Assembly (NCBI GenBank): GCA_964035545.1
Contig: OZ037765.1
Coordinates: 18,904,698 to 18,968,697, forward strand
Direction of reading: 5' to 3'
DNA from: Bugula neritina
Lineage: Eukaryota; Bryozoa; Gymnolaemata; Cheilostomatida; Bugulidae
DNA length: 64,000 nucleotides
In this document: positions 12,899 to 21,921 of the stretch, piece after piece
Position numbering within the stretch: the stretch's first letter is position 1
Layout of the letters: every line of letters begins with the position of its first letter
Program-made: the position numbers and the translations under genes
The notes under the pieces: generated by a model
The model's database searches: none
What the model saw: only the letters and a program-made list of their open reading frames with translations
Told to the model about the DNA's origin: nothing

Positions 12899-13972
12899 TT
12901 AATCGTGGGCCGCCCGCCTCATGCGTTTGATGGACTCCTGTAGATACCTGAGTTCACTGGATGCAGCATGCACGCGTGGGGCCAGTCTATATACTTCTTG
13001 CTCCAGGTCGTGTGCCCTAGCTTCTACTTCTCGTAAGTTGCGGGCCAGAGGGGATGAGCGAGAGAAAGTCTGCTGCCGGTGCCTTTTCCGTTCTGAAGAT
13101 GGAAGTGGGGGAGGGAGTGTATACGCCTTCGTGTCTACCCTCTGTAGTACAACACGGGGAAGTGCATGCGGTTGGCGTATAGGACTGAGAGGTGGGGAGT
13201 TAGCTGCTTTTGTAGGTTTATCCATGGTTTCAGAGATGATGGGTCGAGGGGAGGGAAAGCCTTGCTCCAGGCGAGACAGCCGAGCTGGGTCGGTGATGAG
13301 GGGTCTGATGGCGTTAAGGGATGCGGGATATGATGAATTGTCTACTTCATAGACGTGTCCTTGAAAACACTGCATAGTGCGTTGGTGACGCAGTAGATAA
13401 TCACGATTGTAACTATATTCCTCGCAGGGGCAGAACGTTGTGATGTAATGCTGTGGCAAGTGGACTCTCAGCCTACGATGGGTTGTAAACCGCTGCTGAC
13501 ATAGGCGGCATTCGCGGTTACTGTCATCTCCTCTATGAGTCTTAATCTCTTTCTCTGTGGCAGGGGTAGTCCAGTTAGAGGTTGCTTCTAACTGGGGTGG
13601 CAGTTGTCTGGTTGTGGAAGTTGGTGGGGCCGGCTCTGGGTCCCACGCCATCTCTAGAGAAGGCATGCCCGGAGAGACGGGCGCGAGTGTGTCTACAAAA
13701 GTAGAATTATTGTTAGATCGCGGTGGATCTTTACAACATAATTCTAGTGGCTGTCGACTGTTACTAGCCTGAGAGTCACAACTTTTAGAATGCACTCGAG
13801 GAACCAGTGAATCATGTGTGGACTGACCAAGAACAGTGTCTAGCTCCAGGTCTAACAGACCGTCGGCCATTACAGTGTCCTCATCGTCATTCACGTGAAA
13901 CGTGGTTCCCAGTAATTCTGATTCAATCTGATGAATTAGTTCAGAATTTACTGGCATCGAGCCCGTTTCCAT
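12899..13972 (-). CDS. Extra retrotransposon ORF with zinc fingers and a coiled coil, 357 aa
   Basis: An intact ORF downstream of pol, in the env position, in a different frame and separated by 17 bases. It has no signal peptide or transmembrane segment, so it is not env-like. The N-terminal 150 residues are acidic and Pro/Ser-rich. A good C2H2 finger follows (Cys155, Cys158, His171, His175; C-x2-C-x12-H-x3-H). Immediately after is a degenerate finger (Cys181, Cys183, His196, Cys202). The C-terminal part has a basic RKRHRQ stretch near 295-300 and a heptad-like coiled coil at about 311-352. This suggests a nucleic-acid-binding oligomeric protein, perhaps regulatory or nucleocapsid-like; no function is proven. 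It is uninterrupted although gag-pro is broken. I do not recognise a named family. Confidence 0.75.
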   Translation of the reverse strand: METGSMPVNSELIHQIESELLGTTFHVNDDEDTVMADGLLDLELDTVLGQSTHDSLVPRVHSKSCDSQASNSRQPLELCCKDPPRSNNNSTFVDTLAPVSPGMPSLEMAWDPEPAPPTSTTRQLPPQLEATSNWTTPATEKEIKTHRGDDSNRECRLCQQRFTTHRRLRVHLPQHYITTFCPCEEYSYNRDYLLRHQRTMQCFQGHVYEVDNSSYPASLNAIRPLITDPARLSRLEQGFPSPRPIISETMDKPTKAANSPPLSPIRQPHALPRVVLQRVDTKAYTLPPPLPSSERKRHRQQTFSRSSPLARNLREVEARAHDLEQEVYRLAPRVHAASSELRYLQESIKRMRRAAHD

Positions 13973-13989
13973 GGATAGGAATACAAGAC

Positions 13990-16900
13990 TTATACTGGCT
14001 TACCTGTGAACTCGGTATTAATGTCCATACTCAAAGTTCTTGGTAAGATTGGAGCTGGTTGTGAGATACGTCTGCCTTTGGCGATGTCAGCGTAAGAAAA
14101 GGCTGAGCATCGTTTCTGAGGCACGAGGTCGGAACTATTTGCTTTACGCGCATTAATTCCTCCCACTATTCCGCCCTCGCAAAAGTTGATATTTGCGTGG
14201 GGTTCACAACTCCAACATTTTATCGTACGGTTTTCCCCTAGACTTTCATGCGTGCCGCTTTTAATGCAGTCACATACAAAGTCTTTTAAATATGGTGGGG
14301 GTTTCCTCGTACGTTGTCCCCGTTCTAGGGGGGGTGACACGCTTTCTGGTTTATTAGTAGGGGCCTGTAATGGCGTCTCTACTTTACCGTTAGCGGTCAC
14401 TTCTTCTTGTTCTCCGGATGGAGCCCCTCCCTCCGTGGGGGTTTGCACTTCCGGAACCGGTTCGGTTTCTGGAAGTGATGGAATTAGACTTGGCGGCGGC
14501 GGACACGCTTCTGTTGGTAAAAGCTGTCTTTCCTCTCTCACCAAGTTTTCTTCCCGCGGTATGACCACTTCATATTCAGGTCCATGCCGCCGTTGCCCGC
14601 GTGTTGTTGTCTGCCTCTTGGGCTCCAACAACGGGGGGGCTTCTCCCACTGCGTCGGGGCTAGCCCAATACGGCTTCAAGCGAGACTCATTCTGGATAGA
14701 CACCTGTCTTGAGCGCTCCATTTTGTACGTATGGTTGGGCATAGCCTCGACGATCACGTAGGGTCCCACGAACTTAGGCTGTAACTTAGCCGCCTGTCCG
14801 CAACGCCTACGGTAATTGACCATCCAAACCTTATCTCCAGTTTGACAGAGGGGTGGTTCCTCGGAATCTTCGTGACGCACCTTCCATTGCTGTTTGCGCA
14901 GCATTTCGTGTGCGACCTTCATCCGTTCCACCAGTTCACTGGCATACTCGTGAACTGAGTTATCTTGCTCTGGAACGTGGTAGGTGAGATGGTCAGGTAC
15001 ACGGGTCTCTCTCCCGAGCATCAAGAGGTTTGGGGTCTCACCAGTACTGGTGTGTGGGGTGCTACGGTATGCACGCATGATCTGCGGCAACACCGTGTCC
15101 CATTCCTCTTGACTGCGTCCAAGGAGGAGACTCCAGAGCGCATCACCTAGCATCCGGTTGTTACGCTCCACCACCCCGTTACCTTGTGGATGGTAGGGGG
15201 TGGTCCTGCTCTGATTTACTCCCCAGAGGCGGCAAAGGTCGCTCATCAGTTGGGACTGGAATTGAGCGCCTTGATCAGAGTGTATCTGCTCGGGGAGACC
15301 GAAATAGCAGAATACATGTTGGTCTAGTACCCTGGCCACTGTTGGGGCTGACGCATCTGGGATAGCCAGAGCATCCGCCCACCTAGTAAAGTGGTCGGTT
15401 AATACTAATATCCAACTATTGCCTCTGGGGGTCAGGGACATGGGTCCGACCAGGTCTACAGCGACTACTTGCCAGGGCCTGCCAGCATATAGCCTCCGCC
15501 GCCCCGCTTCACCAGGGAGACGGCCATGCTTGCTGGCCTGGCAGATCTCACACTGTTTGACTCTGAGTCGGACGTCCCGCTCCATTTGTGGCCAATACCA
15601 CCGGAGTCGTAATTTGGATATCACTCTCTTGACCCCTGCGTGGGCCTGTTTGTGAGTATCCCAAATCAACTCACGGTGGATGGCAGTGGGGCAGACTACC
15701 CTCTTCCTCTCTGGATGTCTGCTGCTGGCGGCTAGAGAGATGGTTAGTAGACCATCCTGCTCGAGCCGCAACGAGTCCCAACGCTGACAGTATAGCCGGA
15801 ACTCGGCGCATCCCTGTCTTATGCGTTCCTCGCTGGGTCGTCGCCCGTCCTTTTTGGCCCGATATATGTCTGCCACTACCCCAGGCAACTCCTCTTGGAG
15901 CTTCTTCAGCTCCCGGACATTATCGGCCAGTACTGGATTGGCGCGGAGGTTCTGTACAACCTCCGGGGACTCGTCAACCTCCTGCCTGAGTTGACCCTGG
16001 TCCCAGTAAAACGGTGCTCCGTGGTGAGCCAATGTCTCTAACTCGCATCGCGGGGGACCTCCGTCCCTCCTCTCGATGTTGAGACACTGTTTGCAACCTC
16101 CATCAGGTCGGCGGCTCAAACCATCCGCATTGCTGTGTCTCTTGCCCGGTCGATGTTCGATCCGGTATGAGAATTTAGCTAGGATTTCGAGCCACCGGGC
16201 GACCTGACTAGAGGGCTCTGCTCTCTTGCACAACCAGATCAGCGAGGCATGATCCGTACGCTGCCGGAACTTCCTGCCATATAAGTATGGTCTGAAGTGC
16301 TTCACTGACTTGATTACAGCCAGCAGCTCCTTGCGGGTAGTGCAGTAATTTCGTTCAGCGGGTGAGAGGGACTTGCTGTAGTAGGCTACTACTACCTCTC
16401 GGCCTTCCTGCACTTGTGACAGCACAGCGCCAACATTTTGGTCACTGGCGTCAGTGTCGAGGATGTACTCCAGAGTGGGGTCTGGGTAGGCCAAGATGGG
16501 CGCCGTTAGTAGGCAGCCCTTGAGGCGGTCGAACGCCCCTTGTTCGACTGGGGTCCACTGCCACGTCACTCCCTTTGCGGTGAGCCGGTTTAACGGCTGT
16601 GCTATGCCCGCAAAATCTGGTATGTATTGCCTGTAATACCCTACCAGCCCCAAGAAAGCCCGGAGTCCGGTCAAGTCTTGGGGGGTGACCCAGTCTTCTA
16701 TTGCCCGTACCTTCTCGGGATCCGTTGCCACGCCGTTTCGACCGACAACGTGCCCCAGGTACTTAACCTCTGGCTGCAATAGAGCGCACTTGGAAGGTTT
16801 GAGCTTAAGACCGGCACCTCGGAGTCTCTCAAAGACCTCCTGCAGACGACTGACATGTGTCCCGAAGTCTGGGGAGATCACGATGACATCATCGAGGTAG

Positions 16901-17967
16901 ACCAGCAGTGTCTTCCAATGGAGCCCGCTAAGGACTTGCTCCATCAGCCTCTGGAAGGTGGCTGGGGCGGAGGTTAACCCGAAAGGCAGTACCTTCCACT
17001 TCCACAGCCCGTCCCGTGTGATAAACGCCGCTTTCTCCTGGGCGTCGGGACTCAGAGGGACTTGCCAATAGCCACTCAGCAAGTCTAACGTACTGAAGTA
17101 CTTGCTGCCGGCTAGGGCGTCCAACGACTCGTCAATACGAGGTAGAGGGTAGGCGTCCTGTATGGTTACGTTATTGAGTTTGCGGTAATTCACACAGAAC
17201 CGCCAACTGCCGTCTTTCTTCCGAACCAGTACGACCGGTGAGCTCCACGCACTATGGGCGGGCTCTATGAGGCCGCGGTCCAGAAGATCCCGTACTTGTC
17301 GGCTAACCTCCTTCTCTTTTTCCGGCCCCAGCCTGCGTGTGGGTTGCCGGACAGGGACTGTCCCTGCAGTCAGCGGTATTTCGTGTCTGACAACTCCAGT
17401 CAGCCCCACGTCATGATCTCCGCTGCTGAACACATCACCGTAGTCGCGTAGCAACTTCGCCATAGCTTGGCGTTCCTTGTTGCTCGCGCAGCCGCCACAG
17501 GCTGTTTCATATAACTCCCGGAGATGTGTTGGGACTGCCCCTCGCCCCTGAGTAGGGTATCGAGGGGGTGCCTCCGTCGCGTCACCCAGCGACGGGCCCA
17601 CGTCCTCTTCCTGGACGGAGTGGAACCGGCCCAGCATTGACCCAGCTGGGAGCTCAATGGGCTCGGTAAAGGGGTTGACACACTGCACTAAGACCTCCCC
17701 TCGCTCAGTTAGTCGGTTTAAACTACTGGCGAGTTGGATCCTTTCGTGCGCGCCTTCAACGACCCCGAGACTGGCTATCCGGTTGCTGTTCACTCGGCAG
17801 TAGATAGTAGCTCTGGAGCGTCCGGGTACGGTGCAGTTTCGAACTACCTGAACACCGCCCACCAGAGGACGCCCAAACTTATCCACACAGGCGAGTTCTC
17901 GCCCGCCCATCAGCACCACTGACTTGCTAAAGTCTATTCGGCACTGGTGCTGCTTCAAGAAGGACAT
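13990..17967 (-). CDS. pol: Pol polyprotein: RT, RNase H, integrase (1325 aa)
   Basis: Numbered from the first Met after the TGA at 18028-18030; the true reading frame extends upstream into protease. Reverse transcriptase spans about 200-460 with YLDD at 357-360. RNase H has the Asp-rich LDTDASD at 503-509 and TDH at 571-573. The integrase zinc-binding region has His at 764-776 and Cys806/Cys809. The catalytic triad is Asp838, Asp898 and Glu934 with D-35-E spacing, and a GPY motif lies at 1068-1070. A Pro-rich tail ends in RKPPPYLKDF, followed by about 95 further residues of unknown role. These enzymes copy the element RNA in cytoplasmic particles and integrate the DNA. All key residues are present. 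A perfect donor-like CAG/GTAAGC lies at the extreme 3' end of the ORF (14004/14003). Confidence 0.95.
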   Translation of the reverse strand: MSFLKQHQCRIDFSKSVVLMGGRELACVDKFGRPLVGGVQVVRNCTVPGRSRATIYCRVNSNRIASLGVVEGAHERIQLASSLNRLTERGEVLVQCVNPFTEPIELPAGSMLGRFHSVQEEDVGPSLGDATEAPPRYPTQGRGAVPTHLRELYETACGGCASNKERQAMAKLLRDYGDVFSSGDHDVGLTGVVRHEIPLTAGTVPVRQPTRRLGPEKEKEVSRQVRDLLDRGLIEPAHSAWSSPVVLVRKKDGSWRFCVNYRKLNNVTIQDAYPLPRIDESLDALAGSKYFSTLDLLSGYWQVPLSPDAQEKAAFITRDGLWKWKVLPFGLTSAPATFQRLMEQVLSGLHWKTLLVYLDDVIVISPDFGTHVSRLQEVFERLRGAGLKLKPSKCALLQPEVKYLGHVVGRNGVATDPEKVRAIEDWVTPQDLTGLRAFLGLVGYYRQYIPDFAGIAQPLNRLTAKGVTWQWTPVEQGAFDRLKGCLLTAPILAYPDPTLEYILDTDASDQNVGAVLSQVQEGREVVVAYYSKSLSPAERNYCTTRKELLAVIKSVKHFRPYLYGRKFRQRTDHASLIWLCKRAEPSSQVARWLEILAKFSYRIEHRPGKRHSNADGLSRRPDGGCKQCLNIERRDGGPPRCELETLAHHGAPFYWDQGQLRQEVDESPEVVQNLRANPVLADNVRELKKLQEELPGVVADIYRAKKDGRRPSEERIRQGCAEFRLYCQRWDSLRLEQDGLLTISLAASSRHPERKRVVCPTAIHRELIWDTHKQAHAGVKRVISKLRLRWYWPQMERDVRLRVKQCEICQASKHGRLPGEAGRRRLYAGRPWQVVAVDLVGPMSLTPRGNSWILVLTDHFTRWADALAIPDASAPTVARVLDQHVFCYFGLPEQIHSDQGAQFQSQLMSDLCRLWGVNQSRTTPYHPQGNGVVERNNRMLGDALWSLLLGRSQEEWDTVLPQIMRAYRSTPHTSTGETPNLLMLGRETRVPDHLTYHVPEQDNSVHEYASELVERMKVAHEMLRKQQWKVRHEDSEEPPLCQTGDKVWMVNYRRRCGQAAKLQPKFVGPYVIVEAMPNHTYKMERSRQVSIQNESRLKPYWASPDAVGEAPPLLEPKRQTTTRGQRRHGPEYEVVIPREENLVREERQLLPTEACPPPPSLIPSLPETEPVPEVQTPTEGGAPSGEQEEVTANGKVETPLQAPTNKPESVSPPLERGQRTRKPPPYLKDFVCDCIKSGTHESLGENRTIKCWSCEPHANINFCEGGIVGGINARKANSSDLVPQKRCSAFSYADIAKGRRISQPAPILPRTLSMDINTEFTGKPV

Positions 17968-18027
17968 TCCGAGGATGGCATCTTCCTCCAGTTGGCTTAT
18001 GACAAAGGTCTCCTGTACAGCCTGGTC

Positions 18028-18390
18028 TCAGACACGCCCAGGGAGCTCGATAATACCGTAGAAGGGAATACATGACCCGTCTGCCAGGGTGCCATGTTCT
18101 CCCGTATACAGTCGTACTCTATCCCTGTCCCGACGGGGCAGTGTCTCAAAGACTCTACGACTGAGAAGGTTGGTAGTACAACCGGAGTCGAGCAGGAAGG
18201 TGACGGTGTTACCCGCCACCTTTCCGGGTAGGAAATAGCTCTCTCCATGTGGTTGTACCTTCACCCCCCCCGCGTGTGCGGTCCTAGATGGGTAGGACGA
18301 CGGGGGTTTCACCCGTGGTTTACGGGGTTTCCGGCGGCGAGGTTGGTGCCGGCGGGGTTTGGGGCTCTCCACTGGGCCTTTCGGCTCCAT
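18028..18390 (-). pseudogene. Protease part of pol, cut by an in-frame TGA
   Basis: A retroviral-type aspartic protease segment in the same frame as pol. The active-site motif DSG sits in a hydrophobic strand (LLDSGC) around residue 67-72. The second conserved strand (ILGMSF) lies beyond the TGA at 18028-18030, at the start of the long pol ORF. The stop therefore splits the protease domain. A second in-frame stop (TAG, 18499-18501) lies upstream between gag and protease. The TGA context is consistent with a CpG transition. Confidence 0.85.
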
Positions 18391-18563
18391 TTCAGTGGCG
18401 GACTCCTCTTCCCGAGGTAACCGGTGGAACCGGTTGGTGAGTGGCAGGGAGAAGGTACTCGGCCGCTGTGTGGGCCTGCTAGTCCTGCGTGGTACCTGCT
18501 ACTTGGGGGGAGTGTTCCGTCGTGTCCGTACGGACAGACGGCGGCGTGTCCCACTATACTCCT

Positions 18564-19430
18564 TCAGTTGCGGCCCGCGGGGAGGAAGAGTGTCCGCGGG
18601 CCGTGACAGTTTAACGCCCCCTGGTATTGGGGTCGTCCTGGCTGTCCATGGTCTTGACCAGCACTACTCCGGCCCGGCCCCACAGGTGTTGGGGGCAACC
18701 GCAGGGCCTGACCGGGGCCAGCGCCGGCCAGAATCGTTACCAGCTGTCCCAGCATCTCTACCATGCGGTCTACTTCGGCTTCCAGTGGAGGGGCTTCGGG
18801 GCCTGTAGTAGCTCTGGCTGCACTGACTCCGACTGCTGGTGGGCTCCGTTGTGCTCGATGCATTTGGGTAGCCAGCAGGTAAGCCTCTCCAGCCTTCAGG
18901 GCATCCTCTATTTTGGTTATCCCTTTAGCTCGTAGTTGATGGTGTAGGCCCAGGTCGTTTAGTGACTGGACAAAGGCGTCGTATGTGTAACGCTCTTGGT
19001 GTTGTGCTGGTAGATCACCATACGCAATTTGTGCCAGCTTCTTCACCGTCGCGGCATGTTCTTGTAGTGAGGTCCGCGGGGCGCGGCACAATCTCTGTAG
19101 CTTAGTCCTGGCGTCTATTGCGGAGATGCCAAAACGGGCCCGCAGCGCAGCCAGTATCCCGTTTACGTCCGTTCCCACTCCGTACGGCTTGGCCTGCTCC
19201 GTTAACGCTCTCCGCAATTGGATAAAGGCCACTCTATGCGGCCATTGAGCAATCTCCATTACCTCTCTAAATTCTTGTATAAACTGTTCGACATCTTCTG
19301 ACCCAGTAAAGGTGGGAGCTTTCAAGCAATATCTATAAGCTTCTTCTCCCTCACGATTCACAGGATTAACATCATTTCTACGCTCACCTTCTACTGGGGG
19401 TGGTTGCATTCTAGCATTTTCAGTCTCCAT
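18564..19430 (-). CDS. gag: Gag-like ORF (288 aa), 3' end probably disrupted
   Basis: The first ORF after the primer-binding site. It encodes a capsid-like Retrotrans_gag region (about 35-190) with the hallmark pattern FIQEFREVM, RRALTEQA, LRARFG and LGLHHQLRAKGI. The usual C-terminal CCHC knuckle is not intact: only a lone CHG appears near residue 273, and the histidine and cysteine parts fall in other frames, suggesting small indels. Protease-pol lies in the -1 frame relative to gag. A near-slippery G-TTA-AAC occurs just before the CHG (about 18607-18613), but whether it is a programmed site or decay cannot be told from one copy. Confidence 0.8.
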   Translation of the reverse strand: METENARMQPPPVEGERRNDVNPVNREGEEAYRYCLKAPTFTGSEDVEQFIQEFREVMEIAQWPHRVAFIQLRRALTEQAKPYGVGTDVNGILAALRARFGISAIDARTKLQRLCRAPRTSLQEHAATVKKLAQIAYGDLPAQHQERYTYDAFVQSLNDLGLHHQLRAKGITKIEDALKAGEAYLLATQMHRAQRSPPAVGVSAARATTGPEAPPLEAEVDRMVEMLGQLVTILAGAGPGQALRLPPTPVGPGRSSAGQDHGQPGRPQYQGALNCHGPRTLFLPAGRN

Positions 19431-19444
19431 CTTTGATGTACACT

Positions 19445-19462
19445 ATCCCACCGCTGCCACCA
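19445..19462 (-). other. Primer-binding site for tRNA-Leu
   Basis: On the minus strand, one base inside the 5' LTR, TGGTGGCAGCGGTGGGAT is exactly complementary over 18 nt to the 3' end (including CCA) of the animal tRNA-Leu(AAG/TAG) type, from memory of that tRNA. This places the start of minus-strand DNA synthesis. Confidence 0.85.
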
Positions 19463-19463
19463 C

Positions 19464-19769
19464 TGTTATGATTTTCAGAATTAGGGTCGATGTGCAACCA
19501 AGAGAGTCTGTTTACAGCTAGAGAGACTTCACCGTGATAAGTCGAGTAGATATTGTTATATTTAGATACAAAGATACATAATAAAGTTTGCTATACAACA
19601 GTTAATAATACACGCATCTATTTAGTTCACTACACTATCTTCAACTGGGCTAGTAGCGCGAAGCTACTACTGTTACTCATAAGCAGCTTAGCTAATTGGC
19701 TAATACATCATTCCGGGTCAATACGCAACCTTGCGTATTGTGTTGCTGGTAGCTCTACGAGCCACCACA
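19464..19769 (-). repeat. 5' LTR of the Ty3/gypsy element
   Basis: 306 bp, two substitutions relative to 12322-12627. It is followed by the ATAG target duplication at 19770-19773. It should hold the element's promoter; no clear TATA box was picked out. Confidence 0.95.
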
Positions 19770-19773
19770 ATAG

Positions 19774-20164
19774 CACCGTAGAACCGAGTGATGTGCGTTT
19801 GATTTTGCCTTCCACTGCTATCCGTGGTGGCACAAACTGTAGAGTTAAAACATGAAGTTTGCTGTAGATCTGAAAGAATATTTTTATTTATTTGTAATAT
19901 TAAATAAATAAAGATCAGATGTAAGAGAATCCGCAAAGTTTCAATATATTTATTGTGTCCCACCTGCAGTGGCCCATTGTACCCGAGTACCGGGGCACAA
20001 TGTCCCGAATTTTTCGTCATGAAAATTTCATTATTCTGAAAGTTGTGAGAGAGATAGAAACAAGAAACTGATATCTGTAATAGACAACAGATGCAGCCTT
20101 AAGACTAGAGATTATTGAATTAGTAATTTGAAAAACAGATGAATGAGAGCAAAATGCAAAATTC
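19774..20164. repeat. Dispersed repeat R, truncated copy
   Basis: About 19881-20163 is homologous to 49857-50583 minus the solo LTR there. Shared words include AATAAAGATCAGATG, AGTGGCCCATTGT and CAGATGAATGAGAGCAAAA. It ends abruptly at the start of the esterase E3 fragment. This copy provides the empty site for the solo LTR at 50101-50512. The stretch 19774-19855 holds a short open minus-strand frame that I could not assign. Confidence 0.6.
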
Positions 20165-21921
20165 GGGCTCCATATAACTACTTTGTCCCTGTCCCAGATA
20201 AAGATTTCTTCTCTAAAGATATAGTGGCTGAAGTATATAACTTATCTGGAAGATATTTAACGTTTAAGTTATTAACAGAACGCAAATTCAAAAGTAAAGC
20301 TATGAAGTTTTTGACTTTATGGGTCGAAAAATAATATCATTGCATGCGTTACTTATATCTCTCCAATTTCACCAAGTCAGATTATACGTACCACATTATA
20401 GAAGAGTAAGAATTCAATTAAATCAACAGAATAAATTAAAAATCTGAAATTAATATTTTATGATCACTTGCAAAGCAATAGTCTATCATAAAATCACAAT
20501 TATATTTAGCAATTTTCTCATAGCAATTAATATGGAAAGTACTGCAACTACTTTAATAGGGTGTTCATTTAGATATTTGATCGGCATAAATATTGTAGCA
20601 ATTGCATGTTTAATACTCAAGCAGTGTTATTATGGTTTAGCTTTTGCCAAAATCCCATTAATAAAATGTGACAATAGTCCTCATATGTAACAGATTTTAT
20701 ATAGCCTTTTACTGTTATGAGTCATGTTATGTTTTTAGATTTGACCTCTTACAAGGTTTCAATGGACAGGAAAGGCGAAGTAATACTGCGTACTCTTTAC
20801 CATTATTTTTTGCTGAAGATGCCTTAAACAACGGCTTGTCATTGGACAGCATTAAAAGCATTTTAGAAACCACAGAGTGTGCCATGGCTGCTCAACTTTC
20901 TACTAAAATGTGTGTTGAGTTCCTTGCTGATTTATACCAACTGGACCAATTTACAGAAAACCAGCAAAGAACTATTGCCTATTCTCATGTTTCAGGTGCA
21001 ACTTTTAAGCCTATCCAAATAATTTTGCTTCTGCAGTTTAAACTAAGCTATGCTTTTGTTATGTTATGCTACATACAAAATTTTGTTCTTACATTTTAAT
21101 TATATCACATCACAGTCAAAGTGCATTCCCGCTTGAATATAATTAGATCCTTACAAAACCTACTAGATTCTAGAACAAAGCCACACTTGTGATACTAGAG
21201 AAATTTAAGCTGCAGTGTTTGTGTAAAGATTTTGCATTTTCAAAAGAAGTAAATATTTAAAATGTTTTCTTTTAAAGCATCATAGTTAACTTTTTATTGT
21301 TGGAAATTAGTTTTTGTTAGTGGACAGCTGATAAAGCACAAGTTTAGAAAACTTAATGTGATTGGCTGGCTGTTGCTAAATTTATAAAAGACCTCATATT
21401 TGAGATTTTACCATCAAAATAGTTAGATACAAAACGCTTCTACTTGCATGCACAGCAATGTATCTGCATTAGAAGGAGTTGGTTTGGATTGAGAAGTACC
21501 AAATATTGTTGATGGTTTCTTTCTTTCTAACCTTTCTGCTTCAATTCCGGCTCTATAATATGTTTAGGCTATCTTTAATAGTAAATCTAATTACTCATAA
21601 ATGATGGAATAATTTCACCCGATACACTATACAATGCTTTTTGGAATATAGCTGTTTATCTTCACACCTTTAACGCGTTAAGTTAATATCATCCTGTTTG
21701 AAATCATATAGCAACATTCTGCATAAGTGTTATTATAGTTTCAATTTTGCACAACCTAATATCATGTTACACTTTACTTTGTAGTTGAATGTGCAACCAC
21801 CTCAAAGGATTCAGGGGAAGATAACGTGAAAGAGGACAACTCAGCAACCACCTTTGTCTTGTCACACTTCCTGTTTCTGCTGACTATGCTTTTAGTCAGC
21901 AAATACCTGCTTTTCTTCTAG
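20165..21921 (+). pseudogene. Carboxylesterase pseudogene E3 (exons 5', 6 and 10 only)
   Basis: A remnant of a gene like E2. The 3' part of exon 5 (20165-20257) encodes APYNYFV then [16 protein letters not shown], but its donor is AT instead of GT. Exon 6 (20739-20995) keeps the GFNGQE motif with the catalytic Glu and ends at a CAG/GTGC donor. Exons 7-9 are absent. The last exon (21785-21921) encodes the ECATTS stretch and the hydrophobic tail ending LLFF, like E2. Exons 1-4 with the nucleophile Ser are missing. The 5' break abuts repeat R, with the Ty3/gypsy element just upstream. Homology to E2 continues about 150 bp past the stop. No functional enzyme can be made. Confidence 0.85.

Larger units (their letters stand above)
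12322..19769 (-). mobile_element. Ty3/gypsy LTR retrotransposon, 7.4 kb, recently inserted
   Basis: This is a complete element read on the minus strand. It has two 306-bp LTRs beginning TG and ending CA that differ at only two positions, and flanking 4-bp duplications ATAG (12318-12321 and 19770-19773). In element order it carries a primer-binding site, gag, protease, reverse transcriptase, RNase H, integrase (the RT-RNase H-IN order of Ty3/gypsy), an extra ORF with zinc fingers and a polypurine tract. It is far more GC-rich than its surroundings, as expected for a recent arrival. Coding is broken by a frame change after gag and by in-frame stops at 18499-18501 and 18028-18030, so this copy is probably not autonomous. 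The pol sequence resembles 412/mdg1/mdg3-type elements, but clade assignment is inference. Confidence 0.95.

Noticed and set aside
14186-14761. 191-codon plus-strand ORF
   Set aside because: A shadow frame antisense to pol.
18359-18935. Plus-strand ORFs opposite gag and protease
   Set aside because: Shadow frames in GC-rich retrotransposon coding sequence.
19774-19860. Open minus-strand stretch with an NSTVCATTDSSG-like translation
   Set aside because: It looks mildly coding, but it is too short, has no homologue I know, and no clear exon borders.
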